Shown in pieces: positions 9,301 through 21,030 of a DNA stretch of 64,000 nt. The stretch is from positions 124,001 through 188,000 of the forward strand of contig NZ_CP150918.1 in assembly GCF_039908635.1 (NCBI RefSeq). Reading direction: 5' to 3'. Position numbers and translations under genes: made by a program. The DNA is from Pseudomonas purpurea. GTDB lineage: Bacteria; Pseudomonadota; Gammaproteobacteria; Pseudomonadales; Pseudomonadaceae. A model generated the notes under the pieces. It had not been told where the DNA came from. It worked only from the letters and a program-made list of their open reading frames with translations, and made no database searches. The first letter of the stretch is position 1. Each line of letters begins with the position of its first letter.

Positions 9301-12300
9301 GTGGTGGTGGCCACGTTGGAGTAGTTGCCGCCATCGGTCACGGTCACGGTGATGGTCCGAGGCGTGGTGCTCGGGTCTTCACTGTTGTTGGTGAAGGTGA
9401 TGTTTTTGATCTGCTGCATGTAGTCGGCCAGCGTTGCATTGCCGGACAACGTCAGGGTGATCGAGCCATTCTTGCTGTCGGCATTGATGGTGATGCCGTT
9501 GACGCTGTTGCCCAGGTTCAGCGAGTCACCCGGCTGACGGTTGGTCAGCACGATGGTGGCGCCGGTCAGCATCGTGCTGTCCGGGTCGGTGATCGAAAGG
9601 TCCGTGTCGGCAATCGACACACCTGGCCCGGCGGTGCCTTCGGTGAACGTCACCTTGTAGTCGGCACCGGTTGCGCCACTGGAGTTGTTGGCGTCCAGGT
9701 CGATGACCGGCGGCGCATCGTTGTCGATGATCGAGGTATTGACGCTGCCGTTGGTGCTGCTGACCACCAGGCTTTCGAAGTTGCCACCGGAGGCCGAGTC
9801 GATCTTGACCACGAAGTTCTCGGTGCCTTCGGTGATCTTGTCGTCGATGGTCGCGATGTTGAAGGTGGCGGTGCTGGCGCCGGCCGGGATTTTCACCGTG
9901 TACACGCCGGTGAAGTCCGAGCCGTCTTTAGCGGTGCCGCTGTAGCTGATATTCAGCGTCACTTCGGTTTGCGACGGGTGCGACAGGGTCACGGTGTAGT
10001 TGGCGGTCTGACCTTCAGTGACCTGGCTGCTGCCGCTGATGCTGACTTCGGTTTTATCGATGGTATCGGTAACGTCAGTCACCGCAGCTTTGTCGCTGGT
10101 GACCAGTTTTTCGAAGTTGCCACCGTTGGCGCCGGTGATGGTCGCCTGGACTTTGCCGGCATCGATGTAGACGTCGTCTTTCGGCGCGTCGACCGTGACG
10201 GTGCCGGTGGTTTTACCAGCGTCGATGGTGATCACGGCGCCATTGCTCAACGTCACGGTCACTGGCGTGCCAGCGGCGTTGGTCAGGGTCGCGGTGTAGG
10301 TGATATGGCCACCTTCAGCCACCGAGTCAGTCGCGCTCAGGCTGAGGTTGGTGGTGTCGTTGACGTCAGTCACCGAGGTGTCGGCGGGCTTGCTGTCGAT
10401 GGCCAGTTTTTCGTAGTTGCCGCCCTTGGCGTCGTCGATCTTGACGCTCAGGGAGTTGCCGCCCGCGAGGGCGTCGTTCGGGGCGATGAAGCTCACGGTG
10501 CCGGAGCTTGCGCCCACAGCGATGGTGATGGTCTGACCGTTGGACAAGGTCACCACCACCGGCGAACTGGTCACTGGCGCGGTGACGCTGGCGGTGTACA
10601 CCACGGTGCCGCCTTCAGCGACGTTTTCAGTCGCGGTCAGCGAAACGGTGCTGGTGTCGATGGTGTCATTAACCACCGTGACGGCAGCTTTATCGCTGGT
10701 CACCAGGTTTTCGAAGTTACCACCGTTGGTACCGGTGATGGTCGCTTCAACCTTGCCGGCATCGATGTAAACGCTGTCTTTCGGCGCGTCGATGGTCACG
10801 GTACCGGTGGTCTTGCCGGCCTCGATGGTGATGGTCGAGCCGTTCGACAGGGTCACGGTCACCGGGGTGCCAGCCGCGTTAGTCAGGGTCGCGGTGTAAG
10901 TAATCTGGCCGCCTTCATCCACTGAGCCGGTCGCGGTCAGCGAGAGGTTGGTGGTGTCGTTGACGTCGGTCACCGAGGTGTCGGCGGGTTTGCTGTCGAT
11001 GGCCAGTTTTTCGTAGTTGCCGCCCTTGGCGTCGTCGATCTTCACGCTCAGGGAGCTGCCACCGGCCAATGCATCGTTCGGCGCGATGAAGTTCACGGTG
11101 CCGGAGCTGGCGCCCACTGGAATGGTGATGGTCTGGCCGTTCGACAGCGTGATAACCACCGGCGAACCGGTGACGGGCGCTGTTACCGAAGCGGTGTAAA
11201 CCACCGTGCCACCTTCAGCCACATCCGGCGTTGCAGTCAGCGAAACGGTGCTGGTGTCGATGGTGTCGTTGACCACGGTGACGGCTGGCTTGTCGCTGGT
11301 CACCAGGTTTTCGAAGTTACCACCGTTGGTACCGGTGATGGTCGCTTCAACCTTGCCGGCATCGATGTAAACGCTGTCTTTCGGCGCGTCGATGGTCACG
11401 GTACCGGTGGTCTTGCCGGCCTCGATGGTGATGGTCGAGCCGTTCGACAGGGTCACGGTCACCGGGGTGCCGGCCGCGTTAGTCAGGGTCGCGGTGTAAG
11501 TGATCTGGCCGCCTTCATCCACCGAACCGGTCGCGCTCAGCGACAGGTTGGTGGTGTCGTTGACGTCGGTCACCGAGGTGTCGGCGGGCTTGCTGTCGAT
11601 GGCCAGTTTTTCGAAGTTGCCACCCTTGGCGTCGTCGATCTTGACGCTCAAGGAACTGCCACCGGCCAATGCATCGTTCGGGGCGATGAAGTTCACGGTG
11701 CCGGAGCTTGCGCCCACAGCGATGGTGATGATCTGGCCATTGGACAAGGTCACCACCACCGGCGAACCAGTGACCGGCGAGGTCACGGACGCGGTGTAGA
11801 CCACGGTCCCGCCTTCGGCGGCGTTCGGGGTGGCGGTCAGTTTGACCGTCGTGGTGTCGATGGTATCGGTGACGTCAGTTACCGCGGCCTTGTCGCTGGT
11901 GACCAGTTTTTCGAAGTTGCCACCGTTGGCGCCGGTGATGGTCGCCTGGACTTTGCCGGCATCGATGTAGACGTCGTCTTTCGGCGCGTCGACCGTCACG
12001 GTGCCGGTGGTTTTACCTGCGTCGATGGTGATGACTGCACCGTTGCTCAACGTCACGGTCACTGGCGTGCCAGCGGCGTTGGTCAGGGTCGCGGTGTAAG
12101 TAATCTGGCCGCCTTCATCCACTGAGCCGGTCGCGGTCAGCGAGAGGTTGGTGGTGTCGTTGACGTCGGTCACCGAGGTGTCGGCGGGTTTGCTGTCGAT
12201 GGCCAGTTTTTCGTAATTGCCGCCCTTGGCGTCGTCGATTTTCACGCTCAGGGAACTGCCACCGGCCAACGCATCATTTGGTGCGATGAAGTTCACAGTC

Positions 12301-15300
12301 CCGGAGCTAGCGCCCACTGGAATAGTGATGGTCTGGCCGTTCGACAACGTGATAACCACTGGCGAACCAGTGACGGGCGCAGTGACGGACGCGGTGTACA
12401 CCACGGTCCCGCCCTCAACCACATCCGGCGTCGCAGTCAACGAAACCGTGCTGGTATCGATGGTGTCGTTCACCACGGTGACCGCTGGTTTGTCGCTGGT
12501 CACCAGGTTTTCGAAGTTACCACCGGCAGTGCCGGTGATGGTGGCTTCGACCTTGCCGGCGTCGATGTAGACGCTGTCTTTCGGCGCGTCGATGGTCACG
12601 GTGCCGGTGGTTTTGCCGGCGTCGATGGTGATGGTCGAGCCGTTGCTCAACGTCACGGTCACCGGGGTGCCAGCCGCGTTAGTCAGGGTCGCGGTGTAAG
12701 TAATCTGGCCGCCTTCATCCACTGAGCCGGTCGCGCTCAGCGACAGGTTGGTGGTGTCGTTGACGTCGGTCACCGAGGTGTCGGCGGGCTTGCTGTCGAT
12801 GGCCAGTTTTTCGTAGTTGCCGCCCTTGGCGTCGTCGATCTTGACGCTCAGGGAGTTGCCGCCCGCGAGGGCGTCGTTCGGGGCGATGAAGCTCACGGTG
12901 CCGGAGCTTGCGCCCACAGCGATGGTGATGGTCTGACCGTTGGACAAGGTCACCACCACCGGCGAACCGGTCACTGGCGCGGTGACGCTGGCGGTGTACA
13001 CCACGGTGCCGCCTTCAGCGACGTTTTCAGTCGCGGTCAGCGAAACGGTGCTGGTGTCGATGGTGTCATTAACCACCGTGACGGCAGCTTTATCGCTGGT
13101 CACCAGGTTTTCGAAGTTACCACCGGCGGTGCCGGTGATGGTCGCTTCGACTTTACCCGCATCGATGTAGACACTGTCTTTCGGCGCGTCGATGGTCACG
13201 GTGCCGGTGGTTTTGCCGGCGTCGATGGTGATGGTCGAGCCGTTGCTCAACGTCACGGTCACCGGGGTGCCAGCCGCGTTAGTCAGAGTCGCGGTGTAAG
13301 TGATTTGGCCGCCTTCGTCCACCGAGCCGGTCGCGCTCAGCGACAGGTTGGTGGTGTCGTTGACGTCGGTCACCGAGGTGTCGGCGGGCTTGCTGTCGAT
13401 GGCCAGTTTTTCGTAGTTGCCGCCCTTGGCGTCGTCGATCTTCACGCTCAGGGAGTTGCCGCCCGCGAGGGCGTCGTTCGGGGCGATGAAGCTCACGGTG
13501 CCGGAGCTTGCGCCCACAGCGATGGTGATGGTCTGACCGTTGGACAAGGTCACCACCACCGGCGAACCGGTCACTGGCGCGGTGACGCTGGCGGTGTACA
13601 CCACGGTGCCGCCTTCAGCGACGTTTTCAGTCGCGGTCAGCGAAACGGTGCTGGTATCGATGGTGTCGTTGACCACGGTGACGGCAGCTTTATCGCTGGT
13701 CACCAGGTTTTCGAAGTTACCGCCGGCAGTGCCGGTGATGGTGGCTTCGACCTTGCCGGCGTCGATGTAGACGCTGTCTTTCGGCGCGTCGATGGTCACG
13801 GTGCCGGTGGTTTTGCCGGCGTCGATGGTGATGGTCGAGCCGTTGCTCAACGTCACGGTCACCGGGGTGCCAGCCGCGTTAGTCAGGGTCGCGGTGTAAG
13901 TAATCTGGCCGCCTTCATCCACCGAGCCGGTCGCGCTCAGCGACAGGTTGGTGGTGTCGTTGACGTCGGTCACCGAGGTGTCGGCGGGCTTGCTGTCGAT
14001 GGCCAGTTTTTCGTAGTTGCCGCCCTTGGCGTCGTCGATCTTCACGCTCAGGGAGCTGCCACCGGCCAATGCATCATTTGGCGCGATGAAGTTCACAGTC
14101 CCGGAGCTCGCGCCCACTGGAATAGTGATGGTCTGGCCGTTCGACAACGTGATAACCACTGGCGAGCCAGTGACTGGCGCTGTTACCGAAGCGGTGTAAA
14201 CCACCGTGCCACCTTCAGCCACATCCGGCGTCGCAGTCAGCGAAACCGTGCTGGTATCGATGGTGTCGTTGACCACGGTGACGGCAGCTTTATCGCTGGT
14301 CACCAGGTTTTCGAAGTTACCGCCGGCAGTGCCGGTGATGGTGGCTTCGACCTTGCCGGCGTCGATGTAGACGCTGTCTTTCGGCGCGTCGATGGTCACG
14401 GTGCCGGTGGTTTTGCCGGCGTCGATGGTGATGGTCGAGCCGTTGCTCAACGTCACGGTCACCGGGGTGCCCGCCGCGTTAGTCAGGGTCGCGGTGTAAG
14501 TAATCTGGCCGCCTTCATCCACTGAGCCGGTCGCGGTCAGCGAGAGGTTGGTGGTGTCGTTGACGTCGGTCACCGAGGTGTCGGCGGGTTTGCTGTCGAT
14601 GGCCAGTTTTTCGTAGTTGCCGCCCTTGGCGTCGTCGATCTTGACGCTCAGGGAGTTGCCGCCCGCGAGGGCGTCGTTCGGGGCGATGAAGCTCACGGTG
14701 CCGGAGCTTGCGCCCACAGCGATGGTGATGGTCTGACCGTTGGACAAGGTCACCACCACCGGCGAACCGGTCACTGGCGCGGTGACGCTGGCGGTGTACA
14801 CCACGGTGCCGCCTTCAGCGACGTTTTCAGTCGCGGTCAGCGAAACGGTGCTGGTGTCGATGGTGTCATTAACCACCGTGACGGCAGCTTTATCGCTGGT
14901 CACCAGGTTTTCGAAGTTACCGCCGGCAGTGCCGGTGATGGTGGCTTCGACCTTGCCGGCGTCGATGTAGACGCTGTCTTTCGGCGCGTCGATGGTCACG
15001 GTGCCGGTGGTTTTGCCGGCGTCGATGGTGATGGTCGAACCGTTCGACAGGGTCACGGTCACCGGGGTGCCAGCCGCGTTAGTCAGGGTCGCGGTGTAAG
15101 TGATTTGGCCGCCTTCGTCCACCGAACCGGTCGCAGTCAGCGACAGGTTGGTGGTGTCGTTGACGTCGGTCACCGAGGTGTCGGCGGGCTTGCTGTCGAT
15201 GGCCAGTTTTTCGTAGTTGCCGCCCTTGGCGTCGTCGATCTTGACGCTCAGGGAGTTGCCGCCCGCGAGGGCGTCGTTTGGCGCGATGAAGTTCACAGTC

Positions 15301-18300
15301 CCGGAGCTAGCGCCCACTGGAATAGTGATGGTCTGGCCGTTCGACAACGTGATAACCACTGGCGAACCGGTGACGGGCGCGGTAACCGAAGCGGTGTACA
15401 CCACCGTGCCGCCTTCAGCGACGTTTTCAGTCGCGGTCAGCGAAACGGTGCTGGTATCGATGGTGTCGTTGACCACGGTGACGGCAGCTTTATCGCTGGT
15501 CACCAGGTTTTCGAAGTTACCGCCGGCAGTGCCAGTGATGGTGGCTTCAACCTTGCCCGCATCGATGTAGACGCTGTCTTTCGGCGCGTCGATGGTCACG
15601 GTACCGGTGGTCTTGCCGGCGTCGATGGTGATGGTCGAGCCGTTGCTCAACGTCACGGTCACCGGGGTGCCCGCCGCGTTAGTCAGGGTCGCGGTGTAAG
15701 TAATCTGGCCGCCTTCATCCACCGAACCGGTCGCGGTCAGCGACAGGTTGGTGGTGTCGTTGACGTCGGTCACCGAGGTGTCGGCGGGCTTGCTGTCGAT
15801 GGCCAGTTTTTCGTAGTTGCCGCCCTTGGCGTCGTCGATCTTGACGCTCAGGGAGTTGCCGCCCGCGAGGGCGTCGTTCGGGGCGATGAAGCTCACGGTG
15901 CCGGAGCTTGCGCCCACAGCGATGGTGATGGTCTGACCGTTGGACAAGGTCACCACCACCGGCGAACCGGTCACTGGCGCGGTGACGCTGGCGGTGTACA
16001 CCACGGTGCCGCCTTCAGCGACGTTTTCAGTCGCGGTTAACGAAACGGTGCTGGTGTCGATGGTGTCGTTCACCACGGTGACGGCTGGTTTGTCGCTGGT
16101 CACTAGGTTCTCGAAATTGCCACCGGCGGTGCCGGTGATGGTCGCTTCGACCTTGCCGGCGTCGATGTAGACGCTGTCTTTCGGCGCGTCGATGGTCACG
16201 GTGCCGGTGGTTTTGCCGGCGTCGATGGTGATGGTCGAGCCGTTGCTCAACGTCACGGTCACCGGGGTGCCAGCCGCGTTAGTCAGGGTCGCGGTGTAAG
16301 TAATCTGGCCGCCTTCATCCACTGAGCCGGTCGCGCTCAGCGACAGGTTGGTGGTGTCGTTGACGTCGGTCACCGAGGTGTCGGCGGGCTTGCTGTCGAT
16401 GGCCAGTTTTTCGTAGTTGCCGCCCTTGGCGTCGTCGATCTTGACGCTCAGGGAGTTGCCGCCGGCCAATGCATCATTTGGCGCGATGAAGTTCACGGTG
16501 CCGGAGCTGGCGCCCACTGGAATGGTGATGGTCTGGCCATTCGACAACGTGATAACCACCGGCAAACCGGTGACGGGCGCTGTTACCGAAGCGGTGTACA
16601 CCACGGTGCCGCCTTCAGCGACGTTTTCAGTCGCGGTCAGCGAAACGGTGCTGGTATCGATGGTGTCGTTGACCACGGTGACCGCTGGTTTGTCGCTGGT
16701 CACCAGGTTTTCGAAGTTACCACCGGCGGTACCGGTGATGGTCGCTTCAACCTTGCTCGCATCGATGTAGACGCTGTCTTTCGGCGCGTCGATGGTCACG
16801 GTACTGGTGGTCTTGCCGGCGTCGATGGTGATGGTCGAACCGTTCGACAGGGTCACGGTCACTGGGGTGCCGGCCGCGTTGGTCAAGGTCGCGGTATAGG
16901 TGATCTGGCCACCTTCATCCACCGAACCGGTCGCGCTCAGCGAGAGGTTGGTGGTGTCGTTGACGTCGGTCACCGAGGTGTCGGCGGGCTTGCTGTCGAT
17001 GGCCAGTTTTTCGTAGTTGCCGCCCTTGGCGTCGTCGATCTTCACGCTCAGGGAGCTGCCACCGGCCAACACATCATTCGGCGCAACAAAACTCACGGTC
17101 CCGGAACTCGCGCCCACTGGAATAGTGATGGTCTGGCCGTTCGACAACGTGATAACCACTGGCGAGCCAGTGACTGGCGCGGTAACCGAAGCGGTGTACA
17201 CCACGGTGCCGCCTTCAGCGACGTTTTCAGTCGCGGTCAGCGAAACGGTGCTGGTATCGATCGTGTCATTAACCACCGTGACGGCAGGCACATCGCTGGT
17301 CACCAGGTTCTCGAAGTTACCGCCGCTGGCGTCCTTGATGGTGACTTCCACCGTACCGGCGTCTTTATAGACGTCGTCGGCCGGTGCCGGAAAACTGACG
17401 GTACCGGTTGTTGCGCCGGCCGCGATGGTGATAACCGCACCATTGCTCAACGTGACGGTGACAGGGGTCTGGGCCGCATTGGTCAGGGTCGCGGTGTAGA
17501 GAATCGAGCCACCTTCGGCGACTTCGGTGGACGCCGACAGGCTCAGGCCGGTGTCGTCCTTGGAGTCGGTGATGGTGGTGAGTGCCGGCTCGGTGCTCGG
17601 GGTCAGTTGCTCGAAGTTACCGCCGGTGGTGCCGGTAATCGTGGTGCTGACGGTGCTGCCATTGTTGTAGACGTCGTTTGGCGGCGTGTCGACGACCACG
17701 CTGCCGGTGGTTTTGCCGGCTTCGATGGTGATGACCGAGCCGTTGCTCAAGGTCACGGTCATCGGCGTGCCGGCCGGGTTGGTCAGGGTGGCGGTGTAGG
17801 TGATCTGGCCACCTTCAACCACGGTGCCGGTGGCGGTCAGGCTCAGGCCGGTGTTGTCGATCGAGTCGTTGATCGTGGTAACGGCAGGCGTGGTGCTCGG
17901 CACCAGGTTTTCAAAGTTGCCGCCGGTGGCACCGGTAATCGTGGTGCTGACGGTGCCGCCGTTGTTGTAGACGTCATTCGGCGGGGTGTCGACGTTCACA
18001 GTACCGGTGGTTTTACCGGCTTCGATGGTGATGGTCGAACCGTTGGACAGGGTCACGGTAACCGGTGTCTGCGCCGGGTTGGTCAGCGTCGCGGTGTAAG
18101 TGATCTGGCCACCTTCGGTGACACTTTCGGTGGCCGTCAGGGTCAGGCCGGTGTTGTCGATCGAGTCGTTGATCGTGGTGACGGCAGGCGTGGTGCCCGG
18201 CACCAGGTTTTCAAAGTTGCCGCCAGTGGCGCCGGTAATCGTGGTGCTGACGGTACTGCTGTTGTTGTACACGTCATTTGGCGGGGTATCGACGTTCACG

Positions 18301-19280
18301 GTGCCGGTGGTTTTGCCGGCTTCGATGGTGATGGTCGAACCGTTGGACAGGGTCACGGTGACCGGTGTCTGCGCCGGGCTGGTCAGGGTCGCGGTATAGG
18401 TAATCTGGCCGCCTTCGGTGACGGTCGGATTGGCCGTCAGGGTGACGGTGGTGGTGTCGATGGTGTCGGTGATCTGAGTGACAGCCGGCGTCGGGTCGAC
18501 TGTCAGCACCAGGCCGCCACCGCCGGTGGTGCGGGCGACGTCGACGGTCAGTTGGCCCGGGTCGATATAGACGCTGTCATTGGGGGCCAGTGGCACGTTG
18601 ACGCTGCCGGTCAGTTGGCCGGCCGGGATCACGATCACCGAGCCGTTGGACAGGGTCACGATCAGGTCGGTGAGGGGGGCCTCGGTGAGCGTCGCGGTGT
18701 ACACCAGCACGCCGCCGGCTTCCGTGATGGTCGGGGTTGCGCTGAGGCTCAGGGTCGAGCCACGCAGCACATTGTTACCGTTGCCACTGTCGTTGTTCTG
18801 GCCGCCGACGGTGTTGTCCACCGCCGAGGTTGCAGAGCCGATGCCTGCGGTCGGGAAGCCAATGGTCGGGTCGACACGGCCGGCCGTGGCATCGAGCACC
18901 ACGAAGCTGTGACCACCACCGGCAGCACCGCCCGAGCCTGCGGCGGTCGGGCCTGCTGCAGCGGCTTCGAAGGCGGTCGTCGGGTCGACGCCCGCGGCGA
19001 TAGCTTGTTGCAGTTCGTCAACCGATGGCGCGGATTGCGCGGTGGCTTGTGCCAGGTCGGTGCTGGAATCCGGCGCGCTGCCGCTCCATTGCGTGTCGCG
19101 GCCCAGGTCCAGGCTGCGGCCGTCAGCCAGTTCCAGGGTGACCGCGCCAGCCGGGCCGGTGTCGACCTGGTCGCCCACGAACAGCCGGTCGCCTTCAATG
19201 AGTACGCGTCTGATGCCCTCGGGGGACACCGCGAAAACTTGACCGACAATGCTTTTGACGATGGCAACAACACTGCTCAT
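6333..19280 (-). CDS. lapA: LapA, giant RTX-type biofilm adhesin
   Basis: A 4315-residue cell-surface adhesin secreted by LapEBC. The ATG at 19280 has GGAG eight bases upstream and gives the typical start [22 protein letters not shown]. Residues 1 to about 110 form the retention module that anchors LapA in LapE, followed by the LapG target T112-A113-A114-G115. Next come Ig-like/BapA-type repeats of about 100 residues: divergent copies (about 280-667), then twelve near-identical 200-residue units (about 667-3067). After these are a Calx-beta-like domain (about 3080-3180), cadherin-like segments, a PA14-like domain ([16 protein letters not shown]), a von Willebrand A domain with MIDAS DSSGSMS (about 3800), RTX nonapeptides (GGxGNDxLxG, about 4085-4215) and a C-terminal type I signal. 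It is shorter than the about 5200-residue Pf0-1 LapA, as expected from fewer repeats. It is divergently transcribed from lapE. Confidence 0.96.
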   Translation of the reverse strand: MSSVVAIVKSIVGQVFAVSPEGIRRVLIEGDRLFVGDQVDTGPAGAVTLELADGRSLDLGRDTQWSGSAPDSSTDLAQATAQSAPSVDELQQAIAAGVDPTTAFEAAAAGPTAAGSGGAAGGGHSFVVLDATAGRVDPTIGFPTAGIGSATSAVDNTVGGQNNDSGNGNNVLRGSTLSLSATPTITEAGGVLVYTATLTEAPLTDLIVTLSNGSVIVIPAGQLTGSVNVPLAPNDSVYIDPGQLTVDVARTTGGGGLVLTVDPTPAVTQITDTIDTTTVTLTANPTVTEGGQITYTATLTSPAQTPVTVTLSNGSTITIEAGKTTGTVNVDTPPNDVYNNSSTVSTTITGATGGNFENLVPGTTPAVTTINDSIDNTGLTLTATESVTEGGQITYTATLTNPAQTPVTVTLSNGSTITIEAGKTTGTVNVDTPPNDVYNNGGTVSTTITGATGGNFENLVPSTTPAVTTINDSIDNTGLSLTATGTVVEGGQITYTATLTNPAGTPMTVTLSNGSVITIEAGKTTGSVVVDTPPNDVYNNGSTVSTTITGTTGGNFEQLTPSTEPALTTITDSKDDTGLSLSASTEVAEGGSILYTATLTNAAQTPVTVTLSNGAVITIAAGATTGTVSFPAPADDVYKDAGTVEVTIKDASGGNFENLVTSDVPAVTVVNDTIDTSTVSLTATENVAEGGTVVYTASVTAPVTGSPVVITLSNGQTITIPVGASSGTVSFVAPNDVLAGGSSLSVKIDDAKGGNYEKLAIDSKPADTSVTDVNDTTNLSLSATGSVDEGGQITYTATLTNAAGTPVTVTLSNGSTITIDAGKTTSTVTIDAPKDSVYIDASKVEATITGTAGGNFENLVTSDKPAVTVVNDTIDTSTVSLTATENVAEGGTVVYTASVTAPVTGLPVVITLSNGQTITIPVGASSGTVNFIAPNDALAGGNSLSVKIDDAKGGNYEKLAIDSKPADTSVTDVNDTTNLSLSATGSVDEGGQITYTATLTNAAGTPVTVTLSNGSTITIDAGKTTGTVTIDAPKDSVYIDAGKVEATITGTAGGNFENLVTSDKPAVTVVNDTIDTSTVSLTATENVAEGGTVVYTASVTAPVTGSPVVVTLSNGQTITIAVGASSGTVSFIAPNDALAGGNSLSVKIDDAKGGNYEKLAIDSKPADTSVTDVNDTTNLSLTATGSVDEGGQITYTATLTNAAGTPVTVTLSNGSTITIDAGKTTGTVTIDAPKDSVYIDAGKVEATITGTAGGNFENLVTSDKAAVTVVNDTIDTSTVSLTATENVAEGGTVVYTASVTAPVTGSPVVITLSNGQTITIPVGASSGTVNFIAPNDALAGGNSLSVKIDDAKGGNYEKLAIDSKPADTSVTDVNDTTNLSLTATGSVDEGGQITYTATLTNAAGTPVTVTLSNGSTITIDAGKTTGTVTIDAPKDSVYIDAGKVEATITGTAGGNFENLVTSDKAAVTVVNDTIDTSTVSLTATENVAEGGTVVYTASVTAPVTGSPVVVTLSNGQTITIAVGASSGTVSFIAPNDALAGGNSLSVKIDDAKGGNYEKLAIDSKPADTSVTDVNDTTNLSLTATGSVDEGGQITYTATLTNAAGTPVTVTLSNGSTITIDAGKTTGTVTIDAPKDSVYIDAGKVEATITGTAGGNFENLVTSDKAAVTVVNDTIDTSTVSLTATPDVAEGGTVVYTASVTAPVTGSPVVITLSNGQTITIPVGASSGTVNFIAPNDALAGGSSLSVKIDDAKGGNYEKLAIDSKPADTSVTDVNDTTNLSLSATGSVDEGGQITYTATLTNAAGTPVTVTLSNGSTITIDAGKTTGTVTIDAPKDSVYIDAGKVEATITGTAGGNFENLVTSDKAAVTVVNDTIDTSTVSLTATENVAEGGTVVYTASVTAPVTGSPVVVTLSNGQTITIAVGASSGTVSFIAPNDALAGGNSLSVKIDDAKGGNYEKLAIDSKPADTSVTDVNDTTNLSLSATGSVDEGGQITYTATLTNAAGTPVTVTLSNGSTITIDAGKTTGTVTIDAPKDSVYIDAGKVEATITGTAGGNFENLVTSDKAAVTVVNDTIDTSTVSLTATENVAEGGTVVYTASVTAPVTGSPVVVTLSNGQTITIAVGASSGTVSFIAPNDALAGGNSLSVKIDDAKGGNYEKLAIDSKPADTSVTDVNDTTNLSLSATGSVDEGGQITYTATLTNAAGTPVTVTLSNGSTITIDAGKTTGTVTIDAPKDSVYIDAGKVEATITGTAGGNFENLVTSDKPAVTVVNDTIDTSTVSLTATPDVVEGGTVVYTASVTAPVTGSPVVITLSNGQTITIPVGASSGTVNFIAPNDALAGGSSLSVKIDDAKGGNYEKLAIDSKPADTSVTDVNDTTNLSLTATGSVDEGGQITYTATLTNAAGTPVTVTLSNGAVITIDAGKTTGTVTVDAPKDDVYIDAGKVQATITGANGGNFEKLVTSDKAAVTDVTDTIDTTTVKLTATPNAAEGGTVVYTASVTSPVTGSPVVVTLSNGQIITIAVGASSGTVNFIAPNDALAGGSSLSVKIDDAKGGNFEKLAIDSKPADTSVTDVNDTTNLSLSATGSVDEGGQITYTATLTNAAGTPVTVTLSNGSTITIEAGKTTGTVTIDAPKDSVYIDAGKVEATITGTNGGNFENLVTSDKPAVTVVNDTIDTSTVSLTATPDVAEGGTVVYTASVTAPVTGSPVVITLSNGQTITIPVGASSGTVNFIAPNDALAGGSSLSVKIDDAKGGNYEKLAIDSKPADTSVTDVNDTTNLSLTATGSVDEGGQITYTATLTNAAGTPVTVTLSNGSTITIEAGKTTGTVTIDAPKDSVYIDAGKVEATITGTNGGNFENLVTSDKAAVTVVNDTIDTSTVSLTATENVAEGGTVVYTASVTAPVTSSPVVVTLSNGQTITIAVGASSGTVSFIAPNDALAGGNSLSVKIDDAKGGNYEKLAIDSKPADTSVTDVNDTTNLSLSATDSVAEGGHITYTATLTNAAGTPVTVTLSNGAVITIDAGKTTGTVTVDAPKDDVYIDAGKVQATITGANGGNFEKLVTSDKAAVTDVTDTIDKTEVSISGSSQVTEGQTANYTVTLSHPSQTEVTLNISYSGTAKDGSDFTGVYTVKIPAGASTATFNIATIDDKITEGTENFVVKIDSASGGNFESLVVSSTNGSVNTSIIDNDAPPVIDLDANNSSGATGADYKVTFTEGTAGPGVSIADTDLSITDPDSTMLTGATIVLTNRQPGDSLNLGNSVNGITINADSKNGSITLTLSGNATLADYMQQIKNITFTNNSEDPSTTPRTITVTVTDGGNYSNVATTTVNVVAVNDAPVATGGAVTGTEDTPLILGWSNFGVSDVDSPAASLGVKITQLPGDGKLQYLDGSTWKDVANNQTFTKADIDSGKLRFMPDANESGTDGYGGTKVGDQQSDYAQIKFQPTDGQLLGNTGTVKVDITPVADTPTLSIAGNNVTSTGLIKEVWTGLAGLGTNGNGAPSDTLKSVIDAAGKPNSSTTVTNVQSDGSVTAGTASKTSGLIYLEAGKTYSFSGVGDDSLLVTIGGKNVASALWGNGGQLSGSFTPTTSGYYTLDIYHHNQSGPGSYDVNLSVNGSTPVDLNTAGVPIYTGVTDLVNAGVTVSDLHGSNGEGYYDGYKLNEGAEGGSVHLSKITTALTDTDGSESLSVKIGGIPAGSVLTDGAGHTFTAGATTGEANVTGWNLGTLTITPPPYYNGSFNLTVTSTSTESLGGSAPSTAQIPVTVYPAVYNAVTATAADDNITGTDGNDIMVADIGGLTVVPGANYNIAFMVDSSGSMSAASINAAKDSLTSVFNTLKQSLASNGSGTVNIFLADFDNQVNKSISVNLNDPGALTQLKSVLDSMASGGGTNYEDVFKATANFFQSGMATGNNNATNLTYFITDGKPTYYQTNEQTNPTLYGNVKLDDVLTTSNYSLGQTYSAYIDNTHALSINSSGAATLSTWNGNRWVDKGLGTVHAQGDGTYEISKLGGTGYAEYWNYIDSANNSSASFTLLSKLSQVEAIGLNNDVGLNDLKPYDTDGKPQTNIDPKDLANSIIGHTEATMPGSDTVSGGDGNDILFGDLVSFNGIAGEGYQAMQAFVAQQTGVDVSKVTTSNVHQYITEHYTAFDVSGSHDGNDTLLGGAGNDIIFGQGGNDLLDGGKGNDILLGGTGSDTLIGGQGNDILIGGSGADTFAWKAGDVGNDVIKDFKASEGDRIDLRDLLQGESGSTIDNFLKITTVEGVSTLQVSSEGKLNSAGGVANADVTIKLEGNNWSGQSINSLIAGSDPTIKIDHNNS
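10081..17280 (-). repeat. Twelve in-frame 600-bp tandem repeats in lapA
   Basis: Anchor sequence TCGGCGGGCTTGCTGTCGAT (one variant base) recurs at 10381, 10981, 11581 and so on to 16981 at exactly 600-bp steps, twelve times. Each unit encodes two related about 100-residue domains, one type beginning near [20 protein letters not shown], the other near [21 protein letters not shown]. Long stretches are identical between copies, with variants shuffled among units (for example [13 protein letters not shown] versus [13 protein letters not shown]), as expected from recombination and gene conversion. Confidence 0.97.
18936..18947 (-). other. LapG cleavage site (TAAG) in LapA
   Basis: Codons 112-115 of lapA read Thr-Ala-Ala-Gly in the context GPTAAGSGG. 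LapG is known to cut between the two alanines of a T/P-A-A-G motif at about this distance from the LapA N-terminus. It lies just after the retention module, in a flexible Ala/Gly-rich linker. Confidence 0.9.
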
Positions 19281-19441
19281 TGAGGATTCTCCGGACGTTC
19301 CGTTCAGTTGACTTCCATGTACCCGCGGGGCCTTTGCCACCTCGGTCTGGACGTACTTGTAAAGTATTTGACGCACTGTTTAACAGGGCTTTCGTCAATA
19401 ATTTGGCTAGAATCTTTCGAAATTAACTTTATGCCAAACTA

Positions 19442-19470
19442 TTGACCTTCTGGGTGCCATCCTAAACAAT
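19442..19470 (+). promoter_or_regulatory. Candidate sigma-70 promoter for lapEBC in the lapA-lapE gap
   Basis: TTGACC and AACAAT are separated by 17 bases, about 165 bases upstream of the lapE ATG. This lies in the AT-richer 355-base gap between the divergent lapA and lapE genes. No equally convincing promoter facing lapA was found in the same gap, and no other feature was seen there. Confidence 0.4.
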
Positions 19471-19635
19471 CGTCCCGGTAATGTCACATTGATATTTATG
19501 CGGCGACCTGTCCTACAGTGTGTGACCCAGTTCCGATTTTGAACTTTCCGATATACGGTCACTCTGGTTGCCATCTTCCGACGCAGCACCACGTTCTGCT
19601 GTGATTTGAGACAAGAAGTCCTGGGAAATTTATCT

Positions 19636-20988
19636 ATGCGTTCGCACGTGTTCAAGGCTATTCCGTTCGTCCTCGCCGCCAGTTTCGTTCAAGCACAAAC
19701 CCTTCCAGAGGCCATGCAACAGGCTCTGGACGTGCACCCGGAAATCCAGGCGGGCGTTAACAGCCGAATCGCCGCGGATTATCAATTAAAAGCGGCCAAA
19801 GGCGGATACCTGCCACGGGTCGATCTGCTGGGCGGTTATGGCCGTGAAGGCACCGACAACCCGACCACCCGCGCGGGCACCGGCAACAATCACTGGGAAA
19901 CCCTGAACCGCGGCGAATCGAGCCTGCGTCTTCAACAGATGGTGTTTGACGGTTTTGCGACGTCCAGCGAAGTCGGGCGTCAACAAGCCACCGTCAACTC
20001 CCGTGCCTATTCCTTGCTGGGCACTTCCGAGCGCACCGCGCTGACCGTGGCCCAGGTGTACCTCGACGTGCTGACCCGTCGTGAGTTCGTGCAACTGGCC
20101 CAGGACAACCTGCGCAACCACGAACGGATTTTCGACCAGATCAAATTGCGCACCGAGCGCGGCGTTGGCCGTACCGCTGACCGCGATCAGGCTGAAGCCC
20201 GTCTGGCGCAGGCTCGCAACAACCTGATCACCGAACAGACCAACCTGGCCGATGCCCAGACCAACTTCCTCAGTGCTGTGGGCCAGATGCCTGATCAACT
20301 GGAGCGTCCGAACAGCTTTGTTGCGATGCTGCCCGCCGACCTGAATGAAGCCCGCCAGCAAATGCTGGAGAACAGCCCGATCCTGCGTTCCGCCGAATCG
20401 GACATCGTTGCCGCCGAGAAGCAGTACGACACGGCCAAATCGACGTTCTACCCGCGCTTCGATGCCGAGTTGGGCCGCACCGCCGACAATGACCTGGACG
20501 GCCAGAACGGTCACAACAATGAATGGCAGGCGATGTTGCGCATGCGCTTCAACCTGTTTGCCGGTGGCAGCAACAAGGCTGACCTGGAATCCAAGGCCTA
20601 TCAGTCCACCCAGGCGCTGGATATTCGCAATAACGCCCTGCGGGTCTTGAACGAGGAGCTGGGCCTGGCCTGGAACGCCTTGAACAATGCCAACGCCCAG
20701 GTGCCGATCGCTCAGCAGTATGTCGACTACAGCACCAGCGTGCGCACCGCCTATCAGAAACAATTCAGCCTCGGCGAGCGTACCCTGCTCGACTTGCTCG
20801 ACAGTGAGAACGAACTGTTCACCGCTTCCCGTCGTTTGGCGGAAATCAAAAACATTCAGTTATTTACTCAGTATCGAATCAAGGCGACCATGGGCGAGTT
20901 GCTCAAGAGCCAGGGAGTGGTCGCACCGATGGCCTCCGTCGTATCCAATGACGTGAAGCCCAAGGTCCAACTGCCCGGCATGAATTGA
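19636..20988 (+). CDS. lapE: LapE, TolC-like outer-membrane channel of the LapA secretion system
   Basis: A 450-residue outer-membrane efflux protein. The signal peptide (MRSHVFKAIPFVLAASFVQA) precedes two internally repeated TolC halves with long coiled-coil helices, including LFDQIKLRTERGVGRTADRDQAEARLAQARNNL-like and FNLFAGGSNKADLESKAYQ-like segments. The characteristic hinge-region sequence LGERTLLDLLDSENELFTASR is present. It heads the lapEBC operon and faces lapA. In the Lap system LapE forms the outer channel and also retains LapA through the N-terminal retention module. I chose ATG 19636, which gives a proper signal peptide. The frame extends 30 bases upstream to a TTG. Confidence 0.93.
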   Translation: MRSHVFKAIPFVLAASFVQAQTLPEAMQQALDVHPEIQAGVNSRIAADYQLKAAKGGYLPRVDLLGGYGREGTDNPTTRAGTGNNHWETLNRGESSLRLQQMVFDGFATSSEVGRQQATVNSRAYSLLGTSERTALTVAQVYLDVLTRREFVQLAQDNLRNHERIFDQIKLRTERGVGRTADRDQAEARLAQARNNLITEQTNLADAQTNFLSAVGQMPDQLERPNSFVAMLPADLNEARQQMLENSPILRSAESDIVAAEKQYDTAKSTFYPRFDAELGRTADNDLDGQNGHNNEWQAMLRMRFNLFAGGSNKADLESKAYQSTQALDIRNNALRVLNEELGLAWNALNNANAQVPIAQQYVDYSTSVRTAYQKQFSLGERTLLDLLDSENELFTASRRLAEIKNIQLFTQYRIKATMGELLKSQGVVAPMASVVSNDVKPKVQLPGMN

Positions 20989-21030
20989 GCAGACCCTTTT
21001 TTGTTCAATAGTTAGCCAAGGTTGCCGAGC

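Noticed and set aside
6855..10925. Very long plus-strand open frame opposite lapA
   Set aside because: It is an antisense shadow produced by GC-rich, repetitive lapA codons. The minus strand carries recognisable LapA domains over the whole stretch.
10081..17280. Regular spaced repeats resembling an array such as CRISPR
   Set aside because: The 600-bp units are in-frame coding repeats of LapA with no short spacer structure and no cas genes.
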